A DNA stretch of 38,353 nucleotides, from NCBI GenBank assembly GCA_020049295.1, contig JAIFLC010000034.1, forward strand, positions 1 through 38,353, written 5' to 3'. Source of the DNA: Bacteroidota bacterium (lineage in GTDB: Bacteria > Bacteroidota > Bacteroidia > Bacteroidales > UBA12077). The position numbers and the translations under genes were made by a program. The notes under the pieces are model-generated. The model did no database searches. It was not told where the DNA came from and saw only the letters and a list, made by a program, of their open reading frames with translations. Shown one piece after another: positions 12,771 through 22,726 of this stretch; positions within the stretch are counted from its first letter, which is position 1, and every line of letters starts with the position of its first letter.

Positions 12771-14589
12771 ATGGATAGGAATTCGATTATTGGAATTATA
12801 CTAATTGCGGGTATTTTGGTTCTTTATAGTATTTTAAGTCAACCATCTAAAGAGCAGATTGAGGAGGCAAAACATAAAAGGGATTCATTAGAACTGGTGC
12901 ATCAAAACCAGCTAATGGAGGAAAAAGCAATGGAAGAAGCCAGAGCCCTAATGCCAAAACCCGAGATTAAAGAGGATGAAATAGGTACAGATCAATTAAA
13001 AAGCTTATATGGCAATTTTGCTGAAGCAGCTGAAGGAGTGCAAAACTTTATTACAATAGAAAATGATTTAATGAAAGTTAAATTAACCAATAAAGGTGGA
13101 CGTATTTATTCGGTAGAACTTAAACAGTTTAAAACATATACACAACAACCCTTATTATTATTTGATGGTGATTCAACGGTTTTTGGATTGAACTTCTTTT
13201 CACAAAACCGAAGCATTATTACAAACGACTTGTTTTTTAGCCCAATAGAAGAAAATTCTTCGTATGTTATTGAGAATGATTCAAAATCTATAAAACTGAG
13301 ATTGAATGCAGGTGAAGGAAAATACATTGAATATGCGTATACAATGTATCCAAATAGTTATAAAATAGATTTTGATATTAATTTTGTTGGTATAAATGAA
13401 GTAATTGCAGGTAACTTAAATGTAATTGATCTTAATTGGTCAGTATATTCGCCTCAGCTTGAAAAAGGAGCTAAAAATGAAAATATGTACACCACTATTG
13501 GTTACAAATTTTTTAATGATGAGGTTAATTCATTAACATCCCGTGGAAAAGATACTCAAAAAGAAGAATTAAATGAGAAAATAAAATGGATCTCCTATCA
13601 GCAACAATTTTTCTCTTCAATACTGGTTTCGAAAAACTTTTTTCCAAATGCAGTGATTGAATTTCAGAATTTGAAAGAAGATGATGAACCTGGTAAATAC
13701 TTAAAACATTTTAAATCGACTATTGGTATACCTTTCGAAAATACTGAAAAATATACAGTTGCGTTAGAGTTTTATTTTGGACCAAATCACTTTAATACGC
13801 TTAAGGAATACAAAAATGATTTTGAACGTATCGTTCCTTTGGGCTGGGGAATTTTTGGCTGGATAAATAGGTTTGTTGTTATTCCTGTTTTTAATTTTCT
13901 CGATAACTTTAGTTTTTTGAATTACGGGTTAATCATATTGTTATTAACTATTTTTATTAAACTCATTTTATTCCCATTAACTTATAAATCATACCTTTCT
14001 ACAGCCAAAATGAGGGTTTTAAAACCTGAGGTTGATGAAATAGCTAAAAAGTTTCCTAAACAGGAAGATGCTATGAAAAAACAACAGGCAACCATGGCGA
14101 TGTACAAAAAGGCAGGCGTAAATCCAATGGGTGGTTGTATTCCTATGCTTATTCAGTTTATGGGCTGATGATCTTTCTTCGTTTGATTCAATTATTAATT
14201 TACCTTTTACTGTTCCATTCGGATATGGTGATCATGTAAGTTTATTTACCATTTTAATGGCTGTTGCAATGATTTTTACCACTCGAATTAGTACAGCTCA
14301 GATGGGGGATACAAACCAACAGATTCCTGGTATGAAATTTATGATGACCTGGCTAATGCCATTAATGATGATATTCATCTTTAATAGTTATTCATCAGGT
14401 TTGACCTATTATTATTTCTTATCGAACATGTTTACCTTAGGACAAACTTATCTTATGAGTGGTTTTGTTAATGATGAAGAAATCATGCGTAAGATTCATG
14501 AAAATAAGAAGAAACCGGTTGTAAAATCAAAATGGCAGCAGCGTTTGGAGGATGCTGCCAAAAAGAGAGGATATAATCCGAAGAAATAA
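12771..14589 (+). pseudogene. yidC: Membrane protein insertase YidC, interrupted by an out-of-frame internal deletion near 14156
   Basis: ORF 12771..14168 ends NPMGGCIPMLIQ-FMG*; ORF 14131..14589 resumes LWADDLSSFDSIINLPFTVPFGYGDHVSLFTILMA in another frame. The conserved segment between them is missing. Confidence 0.85.
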
Positions 14590-14609
14590 ACGGTTCTTTG
14601 ATTATTAAC

Positions 14610-14664
14610 AAACTCATTTCAAAATTATTAGCATTAGCAGTATTTTGAAGTGAGTTTTTTTTAT
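14610..14664 (+). terminator. Rho-independent terminator
   Basis: AACTCATTTCAAAAT ... ATTTTGAAGTGAGTT then TTTTTT. Confidence 0.82.
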
Positions 14665-14683
14665 AAAAAAGGGTAAAATAAAA

Positions 14684-14713
14684 TTTGATAATTTAGGAAA
14701 TTTAATACTTTTG
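14684..14713 (+). promoter_or_regulatory. Bacteroidota-type promoter for the tRNA operon
   Basis: TTTG (14684-14687), 18-nt spacer, TACTTTTG (14706-14713), matching TTTG / TAnnTTTG; lies just upstream of tRNA-Thr. Confidence 0.65.
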
Positions 14714-14745
14714 CAACGCTAAAGTAAATTGTTCTTACAAATTTT

Positions 14746-14819
14746 GCCGATGTAGCTCAGTTGGCCAGAGCAGCTGATTTGTAATCAGCTGGTCGGGGGT
14801 TCGAATCCCTCCATCGGCT
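14746..14819 (+). tRNA. tRNA-Thr (anticodon TGT)
   Basis: GCCGATG/CATCGGC acceptor stem; anticodon loop ATTTGTAAT; GGTTCGAATCC T-arm. Confidence 0.95.
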
Positions 14820-14831
14820 CAAAAATATGTT

Positions 14832-14914
14832 GGGGAGATACCTAAGTGGCCAACAGGGGCAGACTGTAAATCTGCTGGCGTACGCCTTCGTAGGTTCGAA
14901 TCCTGCTCTCCCCA
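14832..14914 (+). tRNA. tRNA-Tyr (anticodon GTA)
   Basis: GGGGAGA/TCTCCCC acceptor stem; anticodon loop ACTGTAAAT; long variable arm; GGTTCGAATCC. Confidence 0.95.
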
Positions 14915-15012
14915 CAATTATAAACAAGTAAAAAAGACAAAAGTAAAAAGAGAAAAGTAAACATAACAAGTTAAACTTTATACTTTTTATTTTATTCTTT
15001 AAATTTAAAAAC

Positions 15013-15085
15013 GCGGGAGTAGCTCAGTTGGTAGAGCATTAGCCTTCCAAGCTAATGGTCGCGGATTCGAGTTCCGTCTCCCGCT
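15013..15085 (+). tRNA. tRNA-Gly (anticodon TCC)
   Basis: GCGGGAG/CTCCCGC acceptor stem; anticodon loop CTTCCAA; GGATTCGAGTTCC T-arm. Confidence 0.95.
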
Positions 15086-15090
15086 CAAAA

Positions 15091-15118
15091 AAAAAGACTG
15101 CATAAAAGCAGTCTTTTT
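15091..15118 (+). terminator. Rho-independent terminator after the tRNA cluster
   Basis: AAAAAGACTGC-ataaaa-GCAGTCTTTTT. Confidence 0.85.
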
Positions 15119-15286
15119 AAATTAAACCAATTCTTGTCTAAAATATTGGATATCAAACTATACTTTATAGCGTTTGATAATATTGCTAGTGGCGGTTTAC
15201 AGAGTGCAACCATATAAGCCATTACGAAACATAATGTGCGATGCAAACCTTTGCATTCTAAATTGCCCTGTTATTTAATATAATGT

Positions 15287-15874
15287 TTATTGTGCAACGT
15301 TTTGCTTTCTTAATCGATGGTATCGTATAAGAATCCAAATCCCGAGAATTAATAATATTGATGCTGTAAAAATTGGAATATAAAATATATCAATAGGTTC
15401 AACGTTAATAGCTATCAACATTGAGCCAATAGATATTATTACAGCTGCCACCGCATATCCTATTTCGTCATAGAACCAAGTATACGGGAAAAGATGTGCA
15501 CCGGTAATTATAGCATAAGCCATTATGAAATAATCAGGATATTTTATCAAGATAAAAATCAAAAATGGAAAATAGATCAATTGTGCAAAATTTAGCCATA
15601 ATCCTAAGGGCTGTAATGCATTATCCTTAATTTTCCAATTTGTCTTTAAAATTTTAGAAAATCCTAATGCTAATGGTAGAAGAATTGCACCAATAATAAA
15701 TGTAAATACACTTTTTTCGTAAGATGTATTATTTGTAAACTTCCAAATTAAAAATATTCCAAACCAAGTAATACCGGCTGCAAATATAAAATCAATTCCA
15801 TTTTTGGCTTTTAACTGGATTTCTAATTTTAGCTTTTTAATGCTGGTCAAACTATCATTTTCTTTGTCGCTCAT
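15287..15874 (-). CDS. Multi-TM membrane protein, hypothetical
   Basis: 195 aa with about six hydrophobic segments and a charged C-terminus. Confidence 0.65.
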   Translation of the reverse strand: MSDKENDSLTSIKKLKLEIQLKAKNGIDFIFAAGITWFGIFLIWKFTNNTSYEKSVFTFIIGAILLPLALGFSKILKTNWKIKDNALQPLGLWLNFAQLIYFPFLIFILIKYPDYFIMAYAIITGAHLFPYTWFYDEIGYAVAAVIISIGSMLIAINVEPIDIFYIPIFTASILLILGIWILIRYHRLRKQNVAQ

Positions 15875-16012
15875 ATTGTTTTTGTGTTTTCAAATGCAGC
15901 ACCACTGTTGCTCTTCCATTTTGTGTGGGATTTCGCCCTTCATAGCTAAAGTTTAAAAATATTAAAAATGTTTGAGTATTCCTTCAACCCGCATAAAATG
16001 TGAACCGATGTT

Positions 16013-16168
16013 CTATTTATTTACTTCATTTCGTGCGTCTTTCCAGCCTGCATTAAAACCATTTTTGCAATCTTCCCAATTTAATAATGTGTTGATAACA
16101 ATCACTGTTATTACTCCAATAAAGAAGAATACAATTTCACGTTTTGTAATATTAAATCTTTTCATTTG
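16013..16168 (-). CDS. Small single-TM hypothetical protein
   Basis: MKRFNITKREIVFFFIGVITVIVINTLLNWEDCKNGFNAGWKDARNEVNK; internal ATG preferred over the ORF-track start. Confidence 0.5.
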   Translation of the reverse strand, partial: QMKRFNITKREIVFFFIGVITVIVINTLLNWEDCKNGFNAGWKDARNEVNK

Positions 16169-16214
16169 ATTGTTTTTATTGGTTACACTCCTTGTCAGCG
16201 CCTGTGTAGGTTTG

Positions 16215-16559
16215 TTAATATTTTCCGAAAAATTTAGAAATATCAAAATATATAATTTTTTCTACACCATCAGCCGTCACTATGGTTATTATATCGTATG
16301 GTTTCTTTTTATTATAAGTGAGAGATTGTTCTTTAGAAGTATATCCTGGATAGTTCTGTCTAAGCCATGTATATTCAGCACCAACACCTTTTAATTCACT
16401 TCTCTCATTTATAACAATAGCTTTCTCAAATGATGAACCATCATTTTCATTCGTAATAGAAATATTTTCTTGATTAATTTGTTCGTTCGATAACTTTTTC
16501 GTTGTCGAACAAGAGATTATCAAATAGCTAAATACAAATAATGTTACAATCTTTCTCAA
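16215..16559 (-). CDS. Small lipoprotein, hypothetical
   Basis: MRKIVTLFVFSYLIISCSTTKK lipobox; 114 aa. Confidence 0.6.
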   Translation of the reverse strand: MRKIVTLFVFSYLIISCSTTKKLSNEQINQENISITNENDGSSFEKAIVINERSELKGVGAEYTWLRQNYPGYTSKEQSLTYNKKKPYDIITIVTADGVEKIIYFDISKFFGKY

Positions 16560-16642
16560 AGGTTATTGTTATTAAAGTGTTTCTCTATTATAAATTGTTT
16601 AAGCGAATTACATTGGCACAAACTCTTTTATAGATAAAATTC

Positions 16643-17149
16643 TTATTTTTCTTCCAACGCTTCCATCTCGCTCTGCAGGTGAGCCATTTTAATTGCGGTT
16701 ATTGCAGCTTCTTCTCCTTTGTTGCCTAAACTACCTCCGGCACGTTCTTGTGCTTGCTGAATATTATCTGTAGTTAATACTCCATAAATAAATGGAATAT
16801 TATAATTCATGTTAAGCTCAGTAATACCATGTGTAACGCTTTGGCAAACAAAATCAAAATGTCGTGTTTCACCCTGAATTACACAACCCAGGCAAATTAC
16901 AGCATCAAGATCGGCGTATTCGGCCATAAACTGTGCTCCAAGTGTTAATTCAATACTTCCTGGAACAAACTTTACAAGAATATCATCCTCTTTTGCGCCA
17001 TGTTTTATAAGTATTTCGTATGCACCTTTTAATAGAGCATTAGTAATATCGGTATTCCATTCAGCAACTACAATTCCAAAATGCATTCCATCTGCAGAAG
17101 GAACTGATTTAATATCATAATCTGATAGATTTTTTAATTTTGTAGCCAT
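16643..17149 (-). CDS. ribH: 6,7-dimethyl-8-ribityllumazine synthase
   Basis: [60 protein letters not shown]-like [19 protein letters not shown]. Confidence 0.96.
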   Translation of the reverse strand: MATKLKNLSDYDIKSVPSADGMHFGIVVAEWNTDITNALLKGAYEILIKHGAKEDDILVKFVPGSIELTLGAQFMAEYADLDAVICLGCVIQGETRHFDFVCQSVTHGITELNMNYNIPFIYGVLTTDNIQQAQERAGGSLGNKGEEAAITAIKMAHLQSEMEALEEK

Positions 17150-17186
17150 AGTATTTATTTTTTGTTTAAAATTAAGCTATACAAAT

Positions 17187-17216
17187 AAAAAAATCCTGAT
17201 TTCTCAGGATTTTTTT
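17187..17216 (-). terminator. Rho-independent terminator
   Basis: AAAAAAATCCTGA-tttc-TCAGGATTTTTTT between two minus-strand genes. Confidence 0.75.
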
Positions 17217-17238
17217 ATTTAACATTTTGTGCTTATTA

Positions 17239-17928
17239 TTATTTCTTTATTAATAGTTCAACTTGTGCAATATATTTTTCAATTTGTCGACCTTCAGTTG
17301 AATTAGGAAATTCAATTTCGATTCTTTTATAAACTTCTAACGCCTGATCATATTTACCAAGTTGTTCGTAAACAAATCCAACTTTTAACAAATATAGGGG
17401 AGTAGTAAAATTATTTGTAAAATCATTGGCTGCTTTTTTATAAAAAGTTAAGGCATCGTTCATTTTATCCAATTCCATATAAGCATCGCCAATAGAACCT
17501 AATGCGATTGGAGCAATCATTTTATCTTTTGATTCGAATTTCTTTAGGTATTCAATAGCATTTTCGTACTCACCCATATGCAAATAGCAAATACCACTAT
17601 AATAATTAGCAAGATTTGCTGATTTTGTAATACTATAATCATCAATAATATTCAAAAATCCTAAATAATTACCATCACCATTAAGAGCCAGGTTAAATGA
17701 ATCAACTGCAAAATATTGCTCAGCCATCCACATTTGTGCTGAAGCTTCTTTTTCTTTTGGAACAACAACAAATCTCTTATAACCCAGATATCCACCTACA
17801 ATTACAATTATTGCCAAAATAATTATAGTAAGGCTTTTCTGATTTTCTTCAATATAATGTTCTGTTTTACTTAATGCATTTTCAACTGATTCAAACTGAT
17901 CCTGATCTGAAATTTTTTTCTTACTCAT
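17239..17928 (-). CDS. TPR-repeat membrane-anchored protein
   Basis: MSKKKISDQDQFESVENALSKTEHYIEENQKS, a TM segment, then TPR-like repeats (GDAYMELDKMNDALTFYKKA; GFVYEQLGKYDQALEVYKRI). Confidence 0.82.
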   Translation of the reverse strand: MSKKKISDQDQFESVENALSKTEHYIEENQKSLTIIILAIIVIVGGYLGYKRFVVVPKEKEASAQMWMAEQYFAVDSFNLALNGDGNYLGFLNIIDDYSITKSANLANYYSGICYLHMGEYENAIEYLKKFESKDKMIAPIALGSIGDAYMELDKMNDALTFYKKAANDFTNNFTTPLYLLKVGFVYEQLGKYDQALEVYKRIEIEFPNSTEGRQIEKYIAQVELLIKK

Positions 17929-18092
17929 TGTATTATTGATATTAATAATTTTTATCCTGAAATTTATGAATCGCAAATGTAATTCTTTTAGATAATTTTT
18001 AAAATATTTTGTTTATAAAAATTGATATTTAAGTTATGTATATTTTTTAATTTAGATGAATAAATCAAATCTTTGTAAAAAGTTTCGCTATA

Positions 18093-19208
18093 ATGTATCT
18101 GAATAAGCTTTCATTAATCAATTTTAAGAATTATGGTGAGGTTGAAATTAATTTTTCAACTAAGATAAACTGTTTTATTGGTCGCAATGGAGTCGGCAAA
18201 ACAAACTTGCTTGATGCTATTTATTATTTATCGATGTGTAAAAGCTATCTTAATCCTATCGACATTCAAAATATTAAATATGATGAGGATTTTTTTGTAA
18301 TTCAGGGTGAATATAAACGAAATGAGAGTGTTGAGGATATTTACTGCGGATTAAAGAGGACTAAAAAGAAAATATTTAAACGAAACAAAAAGGAATACGA
18401 AAAACTTTCAGATCATATTGGCCTATTGCCTATTGTAATGATTTCGCCAATGGACAATAGCCTTATAACCGAAGGTAGTGATGAGCGACGAAAATTTATA
18501 GACAGTGTTATTTCGCAATATGATAAGGAGTATCTCGAACAATTAATACGATATAACAGGGCACTGGCACAACGAAACAAGTTACTTAAAGATTTTTACC
18601 AGACTCGTTCGTTTGATTCCGAATCTCTTGAAATATGGGATGATCAGCTTGTTCCGCTTGGAGAAAAAATACATTCGACACGAGTTAAATTTGTTGAAAA
18701 TCTGATTCCTATTTTCCAGCAATATTATGATCGGATTTCTGAAAAACGTGAAAAAGTAGATTTGGTCTATGATTCGCAATTATACGAAGGTGAATTTAAG
18801 GATCTGTTAAAAAATACAATTGACAGGGACAGAAATTTCCAGTACACAACTGTTGGAATACATAAAGATGATTTAACACTTACTCTGAATGGTTTTCCAA
18901 TAAAGAAAGCTGGATCACAAGGGCAGCAAAAAACTTTTCTTGTATCATTAAAACTGGCTCAGTTCGATTTTATTAAAAAGCTAAGTGGATTAAACCCGGT
19001 TCTTTTACTTGATGATATTTTCGATAAGTTTGATAAGCAGCGTGTACGACAAATTATTGAACTGGTGGCAGAGCATCATTTTGGACAAATATTTATAACC
19101 GATACAAATCAGGATAGGCTAGAGCCAATCTTACGCGAGATTGATATCGATCATAGTTTATTTATGATTGAGTCTAATGGAATTGTTGCCATTAACAAAA
19201 TTGAATAA
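18093..19208 (+). CDS. recF: DNA replication/repair protein RecF
   Basis: MYLNKLSLINFKNYGEVEINF; Walker A IGRNGVGKTNLLDAIYYLS; KKAGSQGQQKTFLVSLKLAQ; Walker B PVLLLDDIFDKFD. Confidence 0.95.
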   Translation: MYLNKLSLINFKNYGEVEINFSTKINCFIGRNGVGKTNLLDAIYYLSMCKSYLNPIDIQNIKYDEDFFVIQGEYKRNESVEDIYCGLKRTKKKIFKRNKKEYEKLSDHIGLLPIVMISPMDNSLITEGSDERRKFIDSVISQYDKEYLEQLIRYNRALAQRNKLLKDFYQTRSFDSESLEIWDDQLVPLGEKIHSTRVKFVENLIPIFQQYYDRISEKREKVDLVYDSQLYEGEFKDLLKNTIDRDRNFQYTTVGIHKDDLTLTLNGFPIKKAGSQGQQKTFLVSLKLAQFDFIKKLSGLNPVLLLDDIFDKFDKQRVRQIIELVAEHHFGQIFITDTNQDRLEPILREIDIDHSLFMIESNGIVAINKIE

Positions 19209-19220
19209 TTTGATTCTACC

Positions 19221-19511
19221 ATGCGAAAAAATAATACACAAAAAATTGAAGATGTTGTTAATGAGTATCTTAAATCACTAAATATCGATGGTAAACTTAA
19301 AGAAGTTCGTTTAATACGGACTTGGGACGAAGTGGTTGGAAAAACGATTGCCCGCTCTACACGCGAATTATTTATCAAAGATCGCAAGTTGTTTGTAAAG
19401 CTGAACTCATCAATTATCCGCAATGAACTATTTATGCTACGCGATGGATTAAAAAAAGCCCTGAACGACAGGGCTGGTGAAATTATAATTGATGAAATAA
19501 TTTTAAAATAG
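19221..19511 (+). CDS. DUF721 (DciA-like) protein
   Basis: RTWDEVVGKTIARSTRELFIKDRKLFVKLNSSIIRNELFMLRDGLKKALND; position directly after recF. Confidence 0.85.
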   Translation: MRKNNTQKIEDVVNEYLKSLNIDGKLKEVRLIRTWDEVVGKTIARSTRELFIKDRKLFVKLNSSIIRNELFMLRDGLKKALNDRAGEIIIDEIILK

Positions 19512-19799
19512 TTATTTGCCCTTCCTTAAAATATCAATCCGTTTTTTTATCGATAATTTATGTTCATCGTCCGAAATAGACGGATCTTTTAAATCTGCGA
19601 ATTTTTTACAAGGTAATTCTGAACAATCACCGCAATTCGAATAACTACGTTGATTTATTGAACAATCGAATAATGGACAGATTTTCTCAGGTAAATGATC
19701 TATTGCCCAAAATGTTTTTCCTTCAACCATAAAACAACCTCTACAAGGGTTATTATAAAAGGGGCATTCATTACAAATTAAACCACAAGCTGAAATCAT
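19512..19799 (-). CDS. DUF3795-like Cys-rich protein
   Basis: MISACGLICNECPFYNNPCRGCF...CPLFDCSINQRSYSNCGDCSELPCKKF. Confidence 0.8.
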   Translation of the reverse strand: MISACGLICNECPFYNNPCRGCFMVEGKTFWAIDHLPEKICPLFDCSINQRSYSNCGDCSELPCKKFADLKDPSISDDEHKLSIKKRIDILRKGK

Positions 19800-19874
19800 A
19801 CTATTTAGAGTTAAATGTTATTTTCAACCCAATCTTTTTATAGGTTCCAAAAACCACTTTTTTGGTTTGTTTTT

Positions 19875-21119
19875 TTAATTCAATCCAAATACAAAAGGCA
19901 GAATAAATATAACAATAATTGTCCAGACTGCATATATTGTAAGGTACTTTGCTACTGTTTGTTCTACTGAATCCAGTTGTTTGTTTTTAAAATATGACTT
20001 ATATAAGTTTTTTGATATAAGGATCAGGTTGATAAAAATCAAGATATTTGAAACTAAAACAACAAATCGGTTTGGAGTTAATCCGTTGGTAACTCTTGAA
20101 ATTATAGCTATTAATGCAATCGAATTTATTATAATTGCCAATGTAGCTAATAAGAACAAGATAAAAACATTCACATTCTTCTCTTTTAATTTGTCAAGTT
20201 CCGATATAGAAAATACAATAATTGCAAGTACTGCTAACAACATTACATTAAATAATAGTAACAAGTCTCTATCCTCTAAGATGTTGCTTGTTGAAAAAAT
20301 CATTGAAATTAAATAAATGACAAGAGTTATCAGCACCAGGGGTGTAAATACCCGCGCGATAACAGGAGCAATTTTATTTGTAATATTTGGATATAATCGT
20401 ATTAAATAAAATGAAATAATGGGTGCAGCCACACCACCAAATACTGCGATATACTCAAGATAAAAATTTTCTATATTCATATTTATTACTGAGAATAATC
20501 CAATAGTAATCCCGGTTAGAAGTCCTCCGGCTATCAGAATTAAGCCCGTCATGATTAGGAATTCGCCATTAAATCGTATGAATTCGATTCGCTTTATAGT
20601 GTTTTTATAATCGAAAGAAATAAACGACAAACCAAATAAACACCATAAAAATAAAGGAACATGAATGAATGAAAGCAGTATTGAATCACTTTCTGTGTTT
20701 GGCAAAAAATTTATAAAAAGAGATAATATCAATATAATTAAACCATAAATTATAATCCTGTTTTTATTAAAATTGCGGTTTTGCCAAAATGTGAATAAAA
20801 TAATTCCATTAAATACAATTATTGCCAGATTTCTTGTATAAAAGAATTCCTCGTTTATTTGAGTGAAAAAGGCAGGAAGCTTGACTAAGAATCCGGTTAC
20901 AAGAGAGAGAATGATCACAATCAATAGATCAAGTTTTAAAAAACCTGTAGTTTTTATCTCTGATTCTGAGGCCAAACGAATTTTCCAAAACCTAACTAAA
21001 TCTGAATTATAGTCATCAGATATTTCGCCAAATGATTTAAAAAAATCCTGTTTGTTTTCCTGATACAACTTTTCGAGGTTTTCAGGATTATTAATATTCT
21101 CAATTATTCTTTTTTGCAT
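19875..21119 (-). CDS. Polytopic membrane protein (DUF4153-like)
   Basis: 414 aa with many hydrophobic segments; charged N-terminal helix preceding the TM block. Confidence 0.65.
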   Translation of the reverse strand: MQKRIIENINNPENLEKLYQENKQDFFKSFGEISDDYNSDLVRFWKIRLASESEIKTTGFLKLDLLIVIILSLVTGFLVKLPAFFTQINEEFFYTRNLAIIVFNGIILFTFWQNRNFNKNRIIIYGLIILILSLFINFLPNTESDSILLSFIHVPLFLWCLFGLSFISFDYKNTIKRIEFIRFNGEFLIMTGLILIAGGLLTGITIGLFSVINMNIENFYLEYIAVFGGVAAPIISFYLIRLYPNITNKIAPVIARVFTPLVLITLVIYLISMIFSTSNILEDRDLLLLFNVMLLAVLAIIVFSISELDKLKEKNVNVFILFLLATLAIIINSIALIAIISRVTNGLTPNRFVVLVSNILIFINLILISKNLYKSYFKNKQLDSVEQTVAKYLTIYAVWTIIVIFILPFVFGLN

Positions 21120-21155
21120 AATTTCATTCTTTTATGTTGTTCTAACATGATTTAT

Positions 21156-21461
21156 TTATACTAATTTCCCTGACTTAATAAATTTCTCCAATGCCTCAAG
21201 ATGAGCATTGAAGGCTTTTTTACCATCCTCAGTAATATAATATTTGGTATTTGGCTTTTTGCCGACAAATGATTTTTCTACACCAATAAACTCTTCCTTT
21301 TCCAGCGCTTTAATGTGACTTGCCAAATTGCCATCGGTTACATCAAGATATTCTTTCAGTGAATTGAAATCAAGCTTGTCATTAACAGACAACGCCGACA
21401 TAATGCCGAGCCTGATTCTGCTTTCAAATGCTTTATGTAAACCAATAATAGATATTTTCAC
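21156..21461 (-). CDS. Winged-helix transcriptional regulator
   Basis: ESRIRLGIMSALSVNDKLDFNSLKEYLDVTDGNLASHIKALEKEEFIGVEKSFVGKKPNTKYYITEDGKKAF. Confidence 0.85.
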   Translation of the reverse strand: MKISIIGLHKAFESRIRLGIMSALSVNDKLDFNSLKEYLDVTDGNLASHIKALEKEEFIGVEKSFVGKKPNTKYYITEDGKKAFNAHLEALEKFIKSGKLV

Positions 21462-22090
21462 TTTTCGTACTTGTAATGCAAATAAATACCATAAATGATA
21501 TGAACAATCCCAAATCCAAATGCCCAGATTATTAACCCATATTCTACGAAGTATGAACTAAGCAAGCCTAATCCAATTTCAATAAGCCCTAAATTTTTTA
21601 CCTCTTTATAGGTGTCCATACTTGCATTATACAATGCCAATCCATAAAATAGTAATGTAAATGGGGCAATTAAACCAATCAATCCCTGTGAGACTAATAT
21701 AAGTATCAATAGTCCACCAACACTTAGAGGAATTAGCATATTAATAAGGAGTCTTTTTGTAGTTTGATTCCAGAGTTTCTCACCTTTTTTACTAGCTTTT
21801 CTATAGGAAAGCAAAGCTGCAGTAGCTATTGCAAAAATTAAAATCACAGTAGCTAAAAAAATAACCTTTGGCAAATTTGTTAATAGGGTTCCAGAATCGA
21901 AGGTGTTGTATACTACTTTATCAGGATTAAATCCCAAAATTTTGTAGGCAATATATGCGCCTAACAGTGCATAGAAACCAGCAATTATGCCTGCCCAACC
22001 CGATAGTGAAAGGAATTTGGAAGAGCGTTCCATCATTGAGCGTATCTCAGCTATATCCCGAATATAATCCTTTTCGTTTTTCATATTCAA
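21458..22090 (-). CDS. Membrane protein, partner of the winged-helix regulator
   Basis: 210 aa, several TM segments; stop/start overlap with 21156..21461. Confidence 0.7.
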   Translation of the reverse strand: MNMKNEKDYIRDIAEIRSMMERSSKFLSLSGWAGIIAGFYALLGAYIAYKILGFNPDKVVYNTFDSGTLLTNLPKVIFLATVILIFAIATAALLSYRKASKKGEKLWNQTTKRLLINMLIPLSVGGLLILILVSQGLIGLIAPFTLLFYGLALYNASMDTYKEVKNLGLIEIGLGLLSSYFVEYGLIIWAFGFGIVHIIYGIYLHYKYEK

Positions 22091-22204
22091 AGTACTTTTA
22101 AATGCAAAGTAAAAATAAAAATTTCATATAAGCAAGAACTGCTAAAATTATTTATGATTTAATGATGAATGGGATGAAATTTTTGGCAATAAAAATTTAA
22201 ACTT

Positions 22205-22624
22205 CTAATACCGTTCACGTTGGTTAAAGAAGAAATCTGCTTCGCGTTGCATGTTCTCGATCGAATCAGAACCATGAATAGCATTGCGTTGAACCGATTC
22301 GGCAAACATTTTTCGAATAGTTCCTTCTTCAGCTTTAGCAGGGTCGGTATTTCCTATAAGTTTTCGAAAATCTTCTATTGCATTTTCTTTTTCAAGGAGT
22401 AATGCCACTATTGGTCCGGAACTCATAAAGTCCACTAATCCTTCATAAAATGGTTTACCACGATGCATTTCATAAAATTTTTCAGCTTCATCGCGTGTAA
22501 GTTTTGTTGAACGAATAGCAGAGATTCTGAATCCAGCCTGATTTATTATGGCTAAGATGGGTCCAACATGATTTCTTCTGCAAGCCTGTGGCTTTATCAT
22601 GGCAAAGGTATATCCTAGTGGCAT
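22205..22624 (-). CDS. ndk: Nucleoside diphosphate kinase
   Basis: TFAMIKPQACRRNHVGPILAIINQAGFRI; EMHRGKPFYEGLVDFMSSGPIVALLLE; active-site NAIHGSDS. Confidence 0.94.
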   Translation of the reverse strand: MPLGYTFAMIKPQACRRNHVGPILAIINQAGFRISAIRSTKLTRDEAEKFYEMHRGKPFYEGLVDFMSSGPIVALLLEKENAIEDFRKLIGNTDPAKAEEGTIRKMFAESVQRNAIHGSDSIENMQREADFFFNQRERY

Positions 22625-22696
22625 AGTTTTTTTTTTAGTTCTATTACCGAAGATATAAAATTTTTACTATTAACTTAAAATCTGAATGGATTATTT

Positions 22697-22704
22697 TATC
22701 TTTG
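22697..22704 (+). promoter_or_regulatory. Possible -7 element (TATCTTTG)
   Basis: Exact TAnnTTTG match 23 nt before ATG 22727; no convincing -33 element. Confidence 0.35.
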
Positions 22705-22726
22705 ATAATTGTGAATTTTTATAATT

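Noticed and set aside
14130-14200. Programmed frameshifting to explain yidC
   Set aside because: A conserved segment is missing as well as the frame shifted, so recoding alone cannot restore the protein.
14757-14969. Minus-strand 70-aa ORF (GRAGFEPTKAYASRF...SRWRDSNPRPADYKSAALAN)
   Set aside because: Antisense translation of tRNA-Thr and tRNA-Tyr; a known annotation artefact.
16170-16394. Plus-strand ORF opposite small minus-strand ORFs
   Set aside because: Opposite strand to a better-supported lipoprotein ORF (16215..16559); no recognisable features.
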